Assembly (NCBI GenBank): GCA_032122615.1
Contig: JAQBGF010000206.1
Span: forward strand, 1-9,359
Source of the DNA: SHZI01 sp032122615
GTDB lineage: Bacteria > Pseudomonadota > Gammaproteobacteria > Steroidobacterales > GCA-2729495
Direction: 5' to 3'
DNA length: 9,359 nucleotides
A program made the position numbers and the translations under genes. Below the pieces are notes generated by a model, which searched no databases, had not been told where the DNA came from, and was given only the letters and a program-made list of their open reading frames with translations. Below are positions 1-5,634 of the stretch, piece by piece (the stretch's first letter is position 1; each line of letters begins with the position of its first letter).

Positions 1-189
1 CCGCTTCGTGGGATTGGCCAGGGCCACCTCAGCACCGAGGCGTTCGAGCGGGCTTCGATCGGACTCCCGGTTGACAACCGCGATAACTGTCCAGCCGTTG
101 CGTCGTGCCAGCTGCACGAGCCGGTAGCCGGTATCGCTTTCAGCGCCGAAGACCACCAGCGCTGCCGGGTTGCTCTCGGGTGTTGCCAC
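1..189 (-). CDS. NAD(P)-binding Rossmann-fold protein (SDR/NmrA-like), N-terminal part only
   Basis: The window holds the first 63 codons; the gene continues beyond base 1. Translation from the GTG at 187-189 gives a beta-alpha-beta start: a hydrophobic strand (ALVVFGAE), a glycine-containing turn, a helix (YRLVQLARRNG), then a second strand (WTVIAVVNRES) and RLGAEVALAN. This is the usual opening of atypical short-chain dehydrogenase/NmrA-type proteins, in which the phosphate-binding loop reads GxxGxxG. Here the loop is GAESDTG (residues 15-21), so the middle glycine is replaced, and NAD(P) binding cannot be assumed. The GTG is the only reasonable start: the upstream frame runs back to the ychF stop at 214-216 with no ATG. 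The Shine-Dalgarno signal is poor, and the gap to ychF is 24 nt, so translation may follow ychF. Substrate unknown. Confidence 0.7.
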   Translation of the reverse strand, partial: MATPESNPAALVVFGAESDTGYRLVQLARRNGWTVIAVVNRESDRSPLERLGAEVALANPTKR

Positions 190-213
190 CCGGGCATAGT
201 GACAGACCCCGGC

Positions 214-1308
214 CTAGACGTTGAACCGGAAGTGCATCACATCGCCCTCCTGGACGATGTATTCCTTGCCCTCAAGCCGCAGCCGGCCGGCATCCTTGGC
301 CCCCTGCTCGCCCTTGCCCTTCATGTAGTCGTCGTAGGCGATCACTTCAGCCCGGATAAAGCCCTTCTCGAAATCCGTGTGGATCTCGCCCGCCGCCTGG
401 GGTGCCGTGGAACCGCACCGCACGGTCCAGGCGCGAACTTCCTTTTCACCGGCGGTGAAGAACGTCTGCAGGCCGAGCAACCGGTAGCCGGCGCGGATCA
501 CCCGGTTGAGGCCCGGCTCCTCAAGGCCAAGATCGCTTAGGAATGCGGTCTTGTCCGCCTCGTCGAGCTGGGCGATCTCCGCCTCTATACCGGCGCACAC
601 CACCACGACTTCCGAACCGTCCGCGGCGGCCACCTGCCGGACCTTGTCGACAAAGGGATTGTCAACTTCGAGCCCTTTCTCATCGACGTTCGCGACGTAC
701 ATCACGGGCTTGGCCGTCAGCAGGAACATCTCCTGCACGGTAACCTGGTGCTCCTCGGGGACAGAAAACGTACGCGCCGGGTTTCCAGCACCCAGGTGAT
801 CGCGCAGACTTACGAGCAGATTGCGGCGCGACGCGTCTTCCTTCTTGCCGGCCTTCGCCTGCTTCTCGGCACGGTCAGCCGCCTTCTCGACGGCGGCCAG
901 GTCGGCCAGCAGCAACTCGGTGTTGATGATCTCGATATCGTGCACCGGGTCCACGCGACCCGAGACGTGCACGATGTCGTCGTTCTCGAAGCAACGCACG
1001 ACGTGAGAAATCGCGTTGGTTTCGCGAATGTTCGCCAGGAACTTGTTGCCGAGGCCCGCGCCCTTGGAAGCGCCTTCTACGAGACCGGCGATGTCCAGGA
1101 ATTCCATCGAGGTCGGAATGATCTTGAGCGGGCGGACGATGGCCGAAATCTGCCGCAGCCGGTCATCGGGCACCGCGACCACACCGACGTTGGGGTCGAT
1201 CGTGCAGAACGGGTAATTTGCGGCTTCGATACCGGCCGCCGTCAGGGCGTTAAACAGGGTGGATTTGCCGACGTTGGGCAGGCCGACGATTCCGCAGCGA
1301 ATGGGCAT
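214..1308 (-). CDS. ychF: Redox-regulated ATPase YchF (Obg/OLA1-family P-loop protein)
   Basis: A 364-residue protein, the usual length for this family (about 363). YchF is a cytosolic, ribosome-associated member of the Obg-related P-loop NTPases that prefers ATP to GTP and is linked to translation and oxidative-stress responses (family knowledge). Visible motifs: the P-loop GLPNVGKST (residues 9-17); the switch region with YPFCTIDPN (32-40); G3-type DIAGLVEGAS (72-81) followed by KGAGLGNKFL; and the G4-position motif NVDE (207-210), where classical GTPases carry NKxD. That change is the recognised reason for ATP preference. The C-terminus EYIVQEGDVMHFRFNV is the conserved end of the TGS domain. 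The ATG at 1306-1308 gives the canonical N-terminus (CGIVGLPNVGKS). No clear Shine-Dalgarno sequence precedes it, and a small hairpin lies 15-32 nt upstream. In many proteobacteria the gene follows pth; here it follows aqpZ instead. Confidence 0.97.
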   Translation of the reverse strand: MPIRCGIVGLPNVGKSTLFNALTAAGIEAANYPFCTIDPNVGVVAVPDDRLRQISAIVRPLKIIPTSMEFLDIAGLVEGASKGAGLGNKFLANIRETNAISHVVRCFENDDIVHVSGRVDPVHDIEIINTELLLADLAAVEKAADRAEKQAKAGKKEDASRRNLLVSLRDHLGAGNPARTFSVPEEHQVTVQEMFLLTAKPVMYVANVDEKGLEVDNPFVDKVRQVAAADGSEVVVVCAGIEAEIAQLDEADKTAFLSDLGLEEPGLNRVIRAGYRLLGLQTFFTAGEKEVRAWTVRCGSTAPQAAGEIHTDFEKGFIRAEVIAYDDYMKGKGEQGAKDAGRLRLEGKEYIVQEGDVMHFRFNV

Positions 1309-1322
1309 GTGAGAACTTGGGG

Positions 1323-1340
1323 GGCGGCTATGGGGCCGCC
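1323..1340 (-). other. Small hairpin in the presumed ychF leader
   Basis: GGCGGC at 1323-1328 and GCCGCC at 1335-1340 are perfect inverted repeats around a 6-nt loop, 14 nt before the ychF start codon. There is no T-run on either side, so it is not a convincing rho-independent terminator. It could limit ribosome access at a start that lacks an evident Shine-Dalgarno sequence. A 6-bp GC stem is common by chance in DNA this GC-rich. Confidence 0.3.
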
Positions 1341-1361
1341 ATCCTAATGGGCCGCGGGTGG

Positions 1362-1390
1362 AATATCAAAAGGCGGCGGCACGGCCTCAA
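1362..1390 (-). promoter_or_regulatory. Candidate sigma70-type promoter for ychF
   Basis: On the minus strand TTGAGG (1385-1390) is followed after 17 nt by GATATT (1362-1367), four of six matches to each of the -35 and -10 consensus boxes at optimal spacing. Initiation about 7 nt downstream would give a leader of roughly 45 nt. It lies in the 197-bp gap between aqpZ and ychF, where a separate ychF promoter is expected. The match is partial and rests on sequence inspection only. Confidence 0.35.
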
Positions 1391-1505
1391 CAACGAAGGA
1401 CGGGGACTCCGGCCTGAGACGGATCCCCTGGCTGGTGCCGTCGGCCACTCCATGAGCGCCAGGCCGAGAAGCAGCGCACTGCCGACGACGGTGCGGCCGA
1501 TCGCG

Positions 1506-2198
1506 CTAGTCCCGCGCCGACAACCAGCGGTGCACCACACCGGCGAGCACGCCACCCGCAATCGGCGCCGCCCAGAACACCCAGAGCTGCTGAATGGCCC
1601 AGCCGCCCACGAACAGCGCCTGGCTGGTACTGCGTGCCGGATTTACGGACGTGTTGGTGACCGGGATGCTGATCAGATGGATCAGCGTCAGGCCGAGTCC
1701 GATGGCAATCGGCGCGAAGCCCGCCGGGGCCCGCGCGTCGGTGGCGCCGAGGATGATCATCAGGAAGAAGAAGGTCATCACGACCTCGCAGATCAGTGCG
1801 GCCTGCAGGCTGTAGCCGCCGGGTGAATGCTCGCCGAAGCCATTCGCCGCGAATCCGCTCTGCACCAGGTTGAAGTCCGCCTTGCCGGTCGCGATTGCCG
1901 CAATGACGGCGGCGCCCGCGATACCACCGATAACCTGGGCAACGATGTAGGGCAACACATCGCCGTTGGGAACCTTGCCGGCGGACCAGAGCCCCAGCGT
2001 GACGGCCGGATTCAGGTGGCAACCCGAGATGTGCCCGATCGCGAAGGCCATCGTGAGCACGGTGAGACCGAACGCCAGGGCGACGCCAACGAAGCCGATT
2101 CCGAGGTCCGGAAAGCCCGCCGCGAGCACAGCGCTGCCACAACCGCCCAGCACGAGCCAGGCCGTCCCCAAAAATTCCGCACTGATTTTCCTGAGCAT
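1506..2198 (-). CDS. aqpZ: Aquaporin Z (water channel)
   Basis: A 230-residue inner-membrane major intrinsic protein with six transmembrane helices and two half-helices, which conducts water across the cytoplasmic membrane. Both signature motifs are present: GHISGCHLNPAVT with NPA at 63-65, and NTSVNPARS with NPA at 186-188. The selectivity-filter residues fall at the same numbers as in Escherichia coli AqpZ (F43, H174, T183, R189), which argues for a water-selective channel rather than a glycerol facilitator. The length matches AqpZ (231 in E. coli). The ATG at 2196-2198 follows a strong Shine-Dalgarno sequence, GGAGAGGA (2201-2208), after 2 nt, or 4-5 nt counting from its GGAG core. The gene is 67 nt from the isomerase stop, so it could be co-transcribed or have its own weak promoter. 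No anomaly in the reading frame. Confidence 0.96.
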   Translation of the reverse strand: MLRKISAEFLGTAWLVLGGCGSAVLAAGFPDLGIGFVGVALAFGLTVLTMAFAIGHISGCHLNPAVTLGLWSAGKVPNGDVLPYIVAQVIGGIAGAAVIAAIATGKADFNLVQSGFAANGFGEHSPGGYSLQAALICEVVMTFFFLMIILGATDARAPAGFAPIAIGLGLTLIHLISIPVTNTSVNPARSTSQALFVGGWAIQQLWVFWAAPIAGGVLAGVVHRWLSARD

Positions 2199-2265
2199 GA
2201 TCCTCTCCAGTTGGCAGGTGTAGTTGTATGTGTAAGTGTTGGTATTCGCTTGCCCGGCGTCCTCA

Positions 2266-2781
2266 TCAATCTTCTCGAAGCAGGCCGGCCTCGATTCGCA
2301 CCAGGTGCGCGCCGTAACCGGATTTCAGGGGATTGACCCACTCGCCGACAGGCTGGTCCCGGAGTACCGCTGCGAAGTCGCGGCCGAACAGTCGTGCAAT
2401 GTCACTTTCGGTCGCGAGCTCGTAGCGGGACTCGAGCATCAGGCTGTCGCCGAGGGTGGCCGGGTTTACCTTGTTGCCACGGGTGCGCAGTACATCGAGC
2501 AATGCCGCCGCGTCGGCGTCGAACTGGTCGCCGCGCTTCGACGGATCGAGGAACACCTGCGTGAAGGTCAGTTGCGACTCGACGCGATAATCGTCCGCAT
2601 TCTTCGCGAGATACTCCGCCAGGTCCGCATCGGTGGGTTCGACGGCGTTGGCTGCGTCCTCGGAAACGACGATCTCGCCCATCGCGCTGCCACCCGCGGG
2701 ATTCAGCCACTGGTAGGCCCCAAACAAGGTGGCCCCGAGCAGGACGAAATGCAGCAGCGGCTCCCGTAACCATCGCACCAT
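2266..2781 (-). CDS. Shortened PpiC/parvulin-type peptidyl-prolyl isomerase, membrane-anchored
   Basis: 171 residues. The N-terminus WLREPLLHFVLLGATLFGAY (residues 4-23) is the membrane-anchor signature of a parvulin family often found with HupE/UreJ genes. The C-terminal part has TFTQVFLDPSKRGDQFDADA (72-91) and PVGEWVNPLKSGYGAHLVRI (144-163), matching the parvulin domain of that family. Full members, as I recall them, run to about 250-290 residues. Here two pieces are missing: the SurA_N-like helical segment expected between EIVVSE (36-41) and the DAANAVEPTDADLAEYLAKN stretch (42-61), roughly 75 residues lost in frame; and the C-terminal tail, since the protein stops just after HLVRIE. The start lies 2 nt beyond the stop of the DUF3604 lipoprotein gene, so translational coupling is likely. 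GAGG abuts the ATG directly, so the next codon but two upstream-facing option, GTG at 2776-2778, could be the real start. Isomerase activity is doubtful; it may be a decaying gene. Confidence 0.7.
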   Translation of the reverse strand: MVRWLREPLLHFVLLGATLFGAYQWLNPAGGSAMGEIVVSEDAANAVEPTDADLAEYLAKNADDYRVESQLTFTQVFLDPSKRGDQFDADAAALLDVLRTRGNKVNPATLGDSLMLESRYELATESDIARLFGRDFAAVLRDQPVGEWVNPLKSGYGAHLVRIEAGLLRED

Positions 2782-2783
2782 CC

Positions 2784-4685
2784 TCAGGCCCCCGGCGTGT
2801 ACCAGATCGGTGAGGTCCAGGCGCGCTCGCTAACAGTAGCGGGTACATCCTTGAGCAACGGCAGCCCGGCGCGAACGGCGTCGTAGGTGCTCCAGCGTGG
2901 TGTGGGAATCTGCAGCACTCGGGCGTAGTAGACCGCAGCCTGGGAGGGGTCGAATGATTTGTCGGTCCAGGACCCCAGCAACTCCGGACTGCCAATGTCA
3001 TTGGAGTAGGTGGCAGTCTTCAGGTCCACCGTGCTGCCCACGGCCGGCAGCGAACCGTCCGGTTTGAGTGCGCGCTCACCCGACCAGACGACGTTAACAA
3101 TCGTCTCCTGGGGACTGCCGTCGGCGCCGATCCAGCCCTTGATGATCTGGATGCGGTCCAGGTTGCCGTCATTGGCATCCTTGCTCGCCCAGACAGTGAA
3201 CGTTGGCTGGCCGAACCTGGTGGACATGGCAGCCGGCGTCAGCGTGCCGCCCATTGGCACACCCTTCGCGTAGCCCTGACGAACCAGTTCAGCACCGTCC
3301 TTTGTCGCTTCGGGAAGTTCAAAACCGGCGAATAGCCGCACCTTGATCCGCGGACCACTGGTGCCGAAGGTCTCCTTGGCCTTCATGGCGTCCCAGATGG
3401 CGGCGCGGGTGTTCTGGGCAGCCCAGACGCCGGTCAGCGAACCCGGATTAAGATCCTTGCCCCTGGCCCAGCCACCCACTTCTCCCGTGCGGCGGCGGTC
3501 CACGGTGCCGTCAGCACCACCGTGACTGCCGATGGCCCAGTTGTCCTCAGCCACGTTGCCGGGTGTGCCGTTGTGATTGTCGGTGCCGCCCACGATGCCG
3601 TACTTCCAGGGATTGGCGCCCAGCGACTTCTCGTAGGCGAGGCCCTTGACCAGTCCGTAGCGCACGAAGTTCTCGCGGGCCAGCGCACGCCCGCTGTAAT
3701 CCGCGAGCGAATCCGCGTTCTCGAAGTCAGAAAACTCGTCGGCCGCCCAGAAGTTGCGGTGCACCTCGGAGTTGCCCTTGATCTGCATCATCTCGATCAG
3801 CGGTTCGAAGCGGGCACGGAGGTTCGCATAATCCCGGTCGAGCGGCTTGCCCGAGGAATCGTCCGGCGCAAACATCATCTTCTTGCTGGCGTTGGAATTG
3901 TGGGGCACCGCAAAGACTTTCATGCCCTTCTCTTCCAGGCCGACCATCCACTGCCACAGGCCCTCCTCCCGGTTGATGTCCACGTAGCTCATGGGCATGT
4001 CCGGCACGTTGGCGTCCCGGAAGAAGACGTTGCGGTGCAGGTTGGCGCCCTTGGGCGCCGCGCTCCACTCGAAGGCGGGTATCGCCGTGAAGACGCCGGG
4101 TTCGTTGTTCTTCTCGGCGGCCTCCAGGATCACCTTCCAGGCGCTCTTGACCGTCTCGGGCCCAGCGAAGAACGGTGCGTGCCGGGGCGTGCTGCCCCGG
4201 TTGTTCGCCACAACGTACTTCCCGAACCAGGCTTCCCGCTCCTCAAAGCCGGTCATCGTGCGAAGTTCCTTCAGGAGGTCCTGGTCATGGCCGGGCGCGC
4301 CCTCGACTATTGCGGAATACATCTCGCCCAGGTACTCCGCGTGGTCGGTTACCGCCGCGAAGCCGAGCGGGCGGTCGATCTTCACCTTCTCGCCGTTAAC
4401 CTCCATCTCCTCGCCCCGGGCGAAGCGATAGGCATCGTCGGGGGTCAGGCGCGTACCGCCCAGGTAGGCGTCCAGGGAATAGGCCGTGTGCAGGTGGGTC
4501 TCGCCGAAGTAGGCCTCCTTCAGCGGGTTGGACGGGATCGCCGGCACCGGGGCGACTGCCGGAGTGTCGGCCACCGGCGCCTTCCCGGCGGGAGCTGGGG
4601 GCTCGCCACCGCAGGCGGCAAGTGCGCCGGTCAGGAGGACGATGGTGGCGCAGTTTCGGAAGGTCGAGCCTGCAATGTCCGACAT
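2784..4685 (-). CDS. DUF3604 protein, lipoprotein form (PHP-like metal-dependent hydrolase candidate)
   Basis: 633 residues, full length for DUF3604 (about 620-690). A short signal ends in a lipobox, LAAC with Cys25, followed by Gly-Gly and a Pro/Ala-rich linker to about residue 55, so the protein is predicted to be a lipoprotein with no Asp at +2, favouring the outer membrane. Motifs that resemble PHP-type metal ligands occur in order: GETHLHT (61-67), TDHAEYLGEM (113-122), ANLHRN (214-219), AVPHNSN (259-265), GGTDNHNG (366-373) and WAAQNTRAAI (421-430). The end reads ERAWTSPIWYTPGA. DUF3604 has no established substrate; hydrolysis at a dinuclear metal site is an inference from the His/Asp motifs. 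The ATG has GGAG at 4692-4695, 6 nt upstream. It begins 20 nt after the shortened paralogue and ends 2 nt before the isomerase start, so all three are probably co-transcribed. Confidence 0.9.
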   Translation of the reverse strand: MSDIAGSTFRNCATIVLLTGALAACGGEPPAPAGKAPVADTPAVAPVPAIPSNPLKEAYFGETHLHTAYSLDAYLGGTRLTPDDAYRFARGEEMEVNGEKVKIDRPLGFAAVTDHAEYLGEMYSAIVEGAPGHDQDLLKELRTMTGFEEREAWFGKYVVANNRGSTPRHAPFFAGPETVKSAWKVILEAAEKNNEPGVFTAIPAFEWSAAPKGANLHRNVFFRDANVPDMPMSYVDINREEGLWQWMVGLEEKGMKVFAVPHNSNASKKMMFAPDDSSGKPLDRDYANLRARFEPLIEMMQIKGNSEVHRNFWAADEFSDFENADSLADYSGRALARENFVRYGLVKGLAYEKSLGANPWKYGIVGGTDNHNGTPGNVAEDNWAIGSHGGADGTVDRRRTGEVGGWARGKDLNPGSLTGVWAAQNTRAAIWDAMKAKETFGTSGPRIKVRLFAGFELPEATKDGAELVRQGYAKGVPMGGTLTPAAMSTRFGQPTFTVWASKDANDGNLDRIQIIKGWIGADGSPQETIVNVVWSGERALKPDGSLPAVGSTVDLKTATYSNDIGSPELLGSWTDKSFDPSQAAVYYARVLQIPTPRWSTYDAVRAGLPLLKDVPATVSERAWTSPIWYTPGA

Positions 4686-4705
4686 AGTGTGCTCCGTGAC
4701 TCTTG

Positions 4706-5329
4706 CTAGTTCGGTGTGTACCAGATGGGCGAGGTCGTTGCCGTGTAGGCCTGCCAGACCGTCTTCAGCAGCGGCCCGACGATCACGGGGTCGGTCAGGG
4801 GCTTGGGCAGCGTGCCCTGGGCCTGGGCCGAAATGAGCTCGTTGGTGGCGTCGGCGGCCTGCTTGCCCCCCGCCTTCAACATGTCGCTCCAGCGCTTCAC
4901 GGCGGGATCGCTGACGAGCTTCTCGTTGCCGTTGTAGACCTCGAAGCCAACACCCAGGCCCTCGGCGTGATCGGACACGACCAGGAAGTCCATCGGCCGG
5001 GAGAGCTTTACTTCAATGCCCGTGGACGACGTCACCTGCTCGCCCCGGGCAAACCGGTAGGCCTCCTCCGGTCCCAGCCGATCGCCATTGAAGAAGGCGT
5101 CGCCGGAATTGGCGGTGTGATGATGGGTGTCGCCGAAATAGGGCCGCGTCGGGTAGGCCCGGTTGGCATAGGGGGAGTAGCTCTTGTCCTTCGCGGGCAT
5201 CGCGGCCGTCGCGGCCTTGATGTCATCGGCGCGGTGCAGGAGGCCTTGCTCTGCGCCGGCAGCCATGCCACTAGCGGCGAGCACGAGTACCGCAGCGGCC
5301 ATCGGACTCCAGTGAAGTTTGCAGCTCAT
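4706..5329 (-). CDS. Internally deleted DUF3604 paralogue, 207 residues (probable remnant)
   Basis: A Sec signal peptide (cleavage probably after AAGA, near residue 26) is followed by the DUF3604 N-terminal region: YSPYANRAYPTRPYFGDTHH (51-70), HxH at H69/H71, YRFARGEQVT (91-100) and RPMDFLVVSDHAEGLG (111-126). At WQAYTA (192-197) the match to the N-terminal part stops and the protein goes straight to TTSPIWYTPN, the extreme C-terminus of the family. Against the 630-residue copy at 5637-7529 about 440 codons are missing, with frame kept. The NLHRN, PHN and GTDxH motifs are all lost, so the presumed metal site is incomplete and activity is unlikely. The signal peptide, start and a strong Shine-Dalgarno sequence (5338-5345) are intact, so it may still be expressed. 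Its ATG overlaps the stop of the transporter remnant (ATGA), evidence of an old operon. Confidence 0.8.
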   Translation of the reverse strand: MSCKLHWSPMAAAVLVLAASGMAAGAEQGLLHRADDIKAATAAMPAKDKSYSPYANRAYPTRPYFGDTHHHTANSGDAFFNGDRLGPEEAYRFARGEQVTSSTGIEVKLSRPMDFLVVSDHAEGLGVGFEVYNGNEKLVSDPAVKRWSDMLKAGGKQAADATNELISAQAQGTLPKPLTDPVIVGPLLKTVWQAYTATTSPIWYTPN

Positions 5330-5562
5330 CGGTCTAACTCCCCTTGTTGCTGCGCATCCCCGGTCCAGTCCGTGGCCGAATCCCGCGGCGGACGAATACG
5401 CAGCGGCATGGAGGCCGTCAGGAAGATCCCGTCACCCTCGAGCCGGTTCTCGGCGCTGAACTCGTGATACCAGCGCAAGTCCAGGGTCAGCGGCATCTTC
5501 GTCTTGAGCTACCAGGAAACCTCCGGACCGAATCCGGCAACCTCGCCCTTGAAGTTAGCCAT
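5326..5562 (-). pseudogene. 3' remnant of a Phenol_MetA_deg/SphA-like outer-membrane transporter gene
   Basis: This frame gives 17 codons (with ANFKGEVAGFGPEVSW), a TAG at 5509-5511, then 60 codons ending in TGA at 5326-5328. The second part, LTLDLRWYHEFSAENRLEGD followed by GIFLTASMPLRI, matches the last beta-strands and terminal aromatic/hydrophobic strand of the MetA-pathway outer-membrane family (PF13557, COG4313 type, about 250-320 residues). Only the last quarter of such a protein is left. The 5' part is replaced by the repeat/palindrome element that starts at 5556. The TAG lies where a single C-to-T change would turn CAG into a stop. The terminal TGA overlaps the ATG of the next gene as ATGA, typical of a once-functional operon. 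A 56-codon frame from an internal ATG remains open but lacks a signal peptide and most of the barrel. Confidence 0.72.
5338..5345 (-). promoter_or_regulatory. Shine-Dalgarno site of the shortened DUF3604 gene
   Basis: AAGGGGAG on the minus strand, 8 nt before the ATG at 5327-5329. It lies inside the 3' end of the transporter remnant, and supports this start and the former translational coupling of the two genes. Confidence 0.7.
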
Positions 5563-5591
5563 TAATCGGGGTCTAGCCATTAATCGGGGTC
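5556..5591. repeat. Perfect tandem duplication of an 18-bp unit
   Basis: The unit TAGCCATTAATCGGGGTC occurs at 5556-5573 and again, identical and contiguous, at 5574-5591. The second copy runs into the left arm of the palindrome at 5586-5626. The first copy overlaps the start of the transporter remnant. This looks like slippage or an aborted or repeated insertion at the edge of the element. Confidence 0.9.
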
Positions 5592-5634
5592 AGACTGCAA
5601 TTACTTGGAAATCGCAGTCTGACCCCTATTTAAT
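5579..5634. repeat. Palindromic intergenic element (REP/MITE-like), 13-bp perfect stem
   Basis: GGGGTCAGACTGC (5586-5598) and GCAGTCTGACCCC (5614-5626) are perfect inverted repeats around a 15-nt loop. A further 5-bp outer pairing, ATTAA (5579-5583) with TTAAT (5630-5634), closes around a small internal bulge. The flanks are AT-rich, unlike the surrounding coding DNA. It sits just after the TGA of the upstream DUF3604 gene and replaces the 5' end of the transporter gene. Such elements with a GGGGTCAGAC core are familiar to me from intergenic regions of gammaproteobacterial genomes, often near IS200-like/RAYT transposases, but that is unverified recall. No transposase and no GTAG tetranucleotide of canonical REPs is present. 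Transcribed from either strand it would form a strong hairpin; there is no T-run, so it is not a textbook terminator but may lower or stabilise transcript of distal genes. Confidence 0.8.

Larger units (their letters stand above)
1309..1505. other. aqpZ-ychF intergenic region, no convincing gene
   Basis: This 197-bp gap holds the candidate ychF promoter and the small hairpin listed separately. Two minus-strand frames look weakly coding. One carries a hydrophobic run (TVVGSALLLGLAL) ending near 1450. The frame that continues from the aqpZ stop reads GTSQGIRLRPESPSFVVEA then VPPPFDIPPAAH before a TAG at 1344-1346. Neither has a supported start and Shine-Dalgarno signal, so no gene is called; a frameshifted small exported protein is possible. 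Confidence 0.4.

Noticed and set aside
1387..2142. 251-codon minus-strand frame overlapping aqpZ
   Set aside because: It is a one-base-shifted frame of aqpZ with Arg-rich composition; aqpZ has complete NPA motifs and a strong Shine-Dalgarno sequence.
2210..2265. Promoter for aqpZ in the 67-nt gap
   Set aside because: TTGATG with AATACC at 17-nt spacing is the best I could find, but the -10 match is poor. Not strong enough to list.
3522..4709. 395-codon open frame on the plus strand opposite the DUF3604 lipoprotein gene
   Set aside because: It is fully antisense to a gene with clear family motifs; long shadow frames are expected in GC-rich DNA. Its translation (many Val, Gly, Arg, His) shows no domain or signal.
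5586..5626. Rho-independent terminator at the palindrome
   Set aside because: The stem is strong but neither strand has a T-run after it; TATTTAATT on the plus strand has too few consecutive T residues, and no plus-strand gene precedes it.
5556..5634. CRISPR array or attachment site
   Set aside because: Only two contiguous 18-bp repeats without spacers, no cas genes, no integrase and no tRNA nearby.
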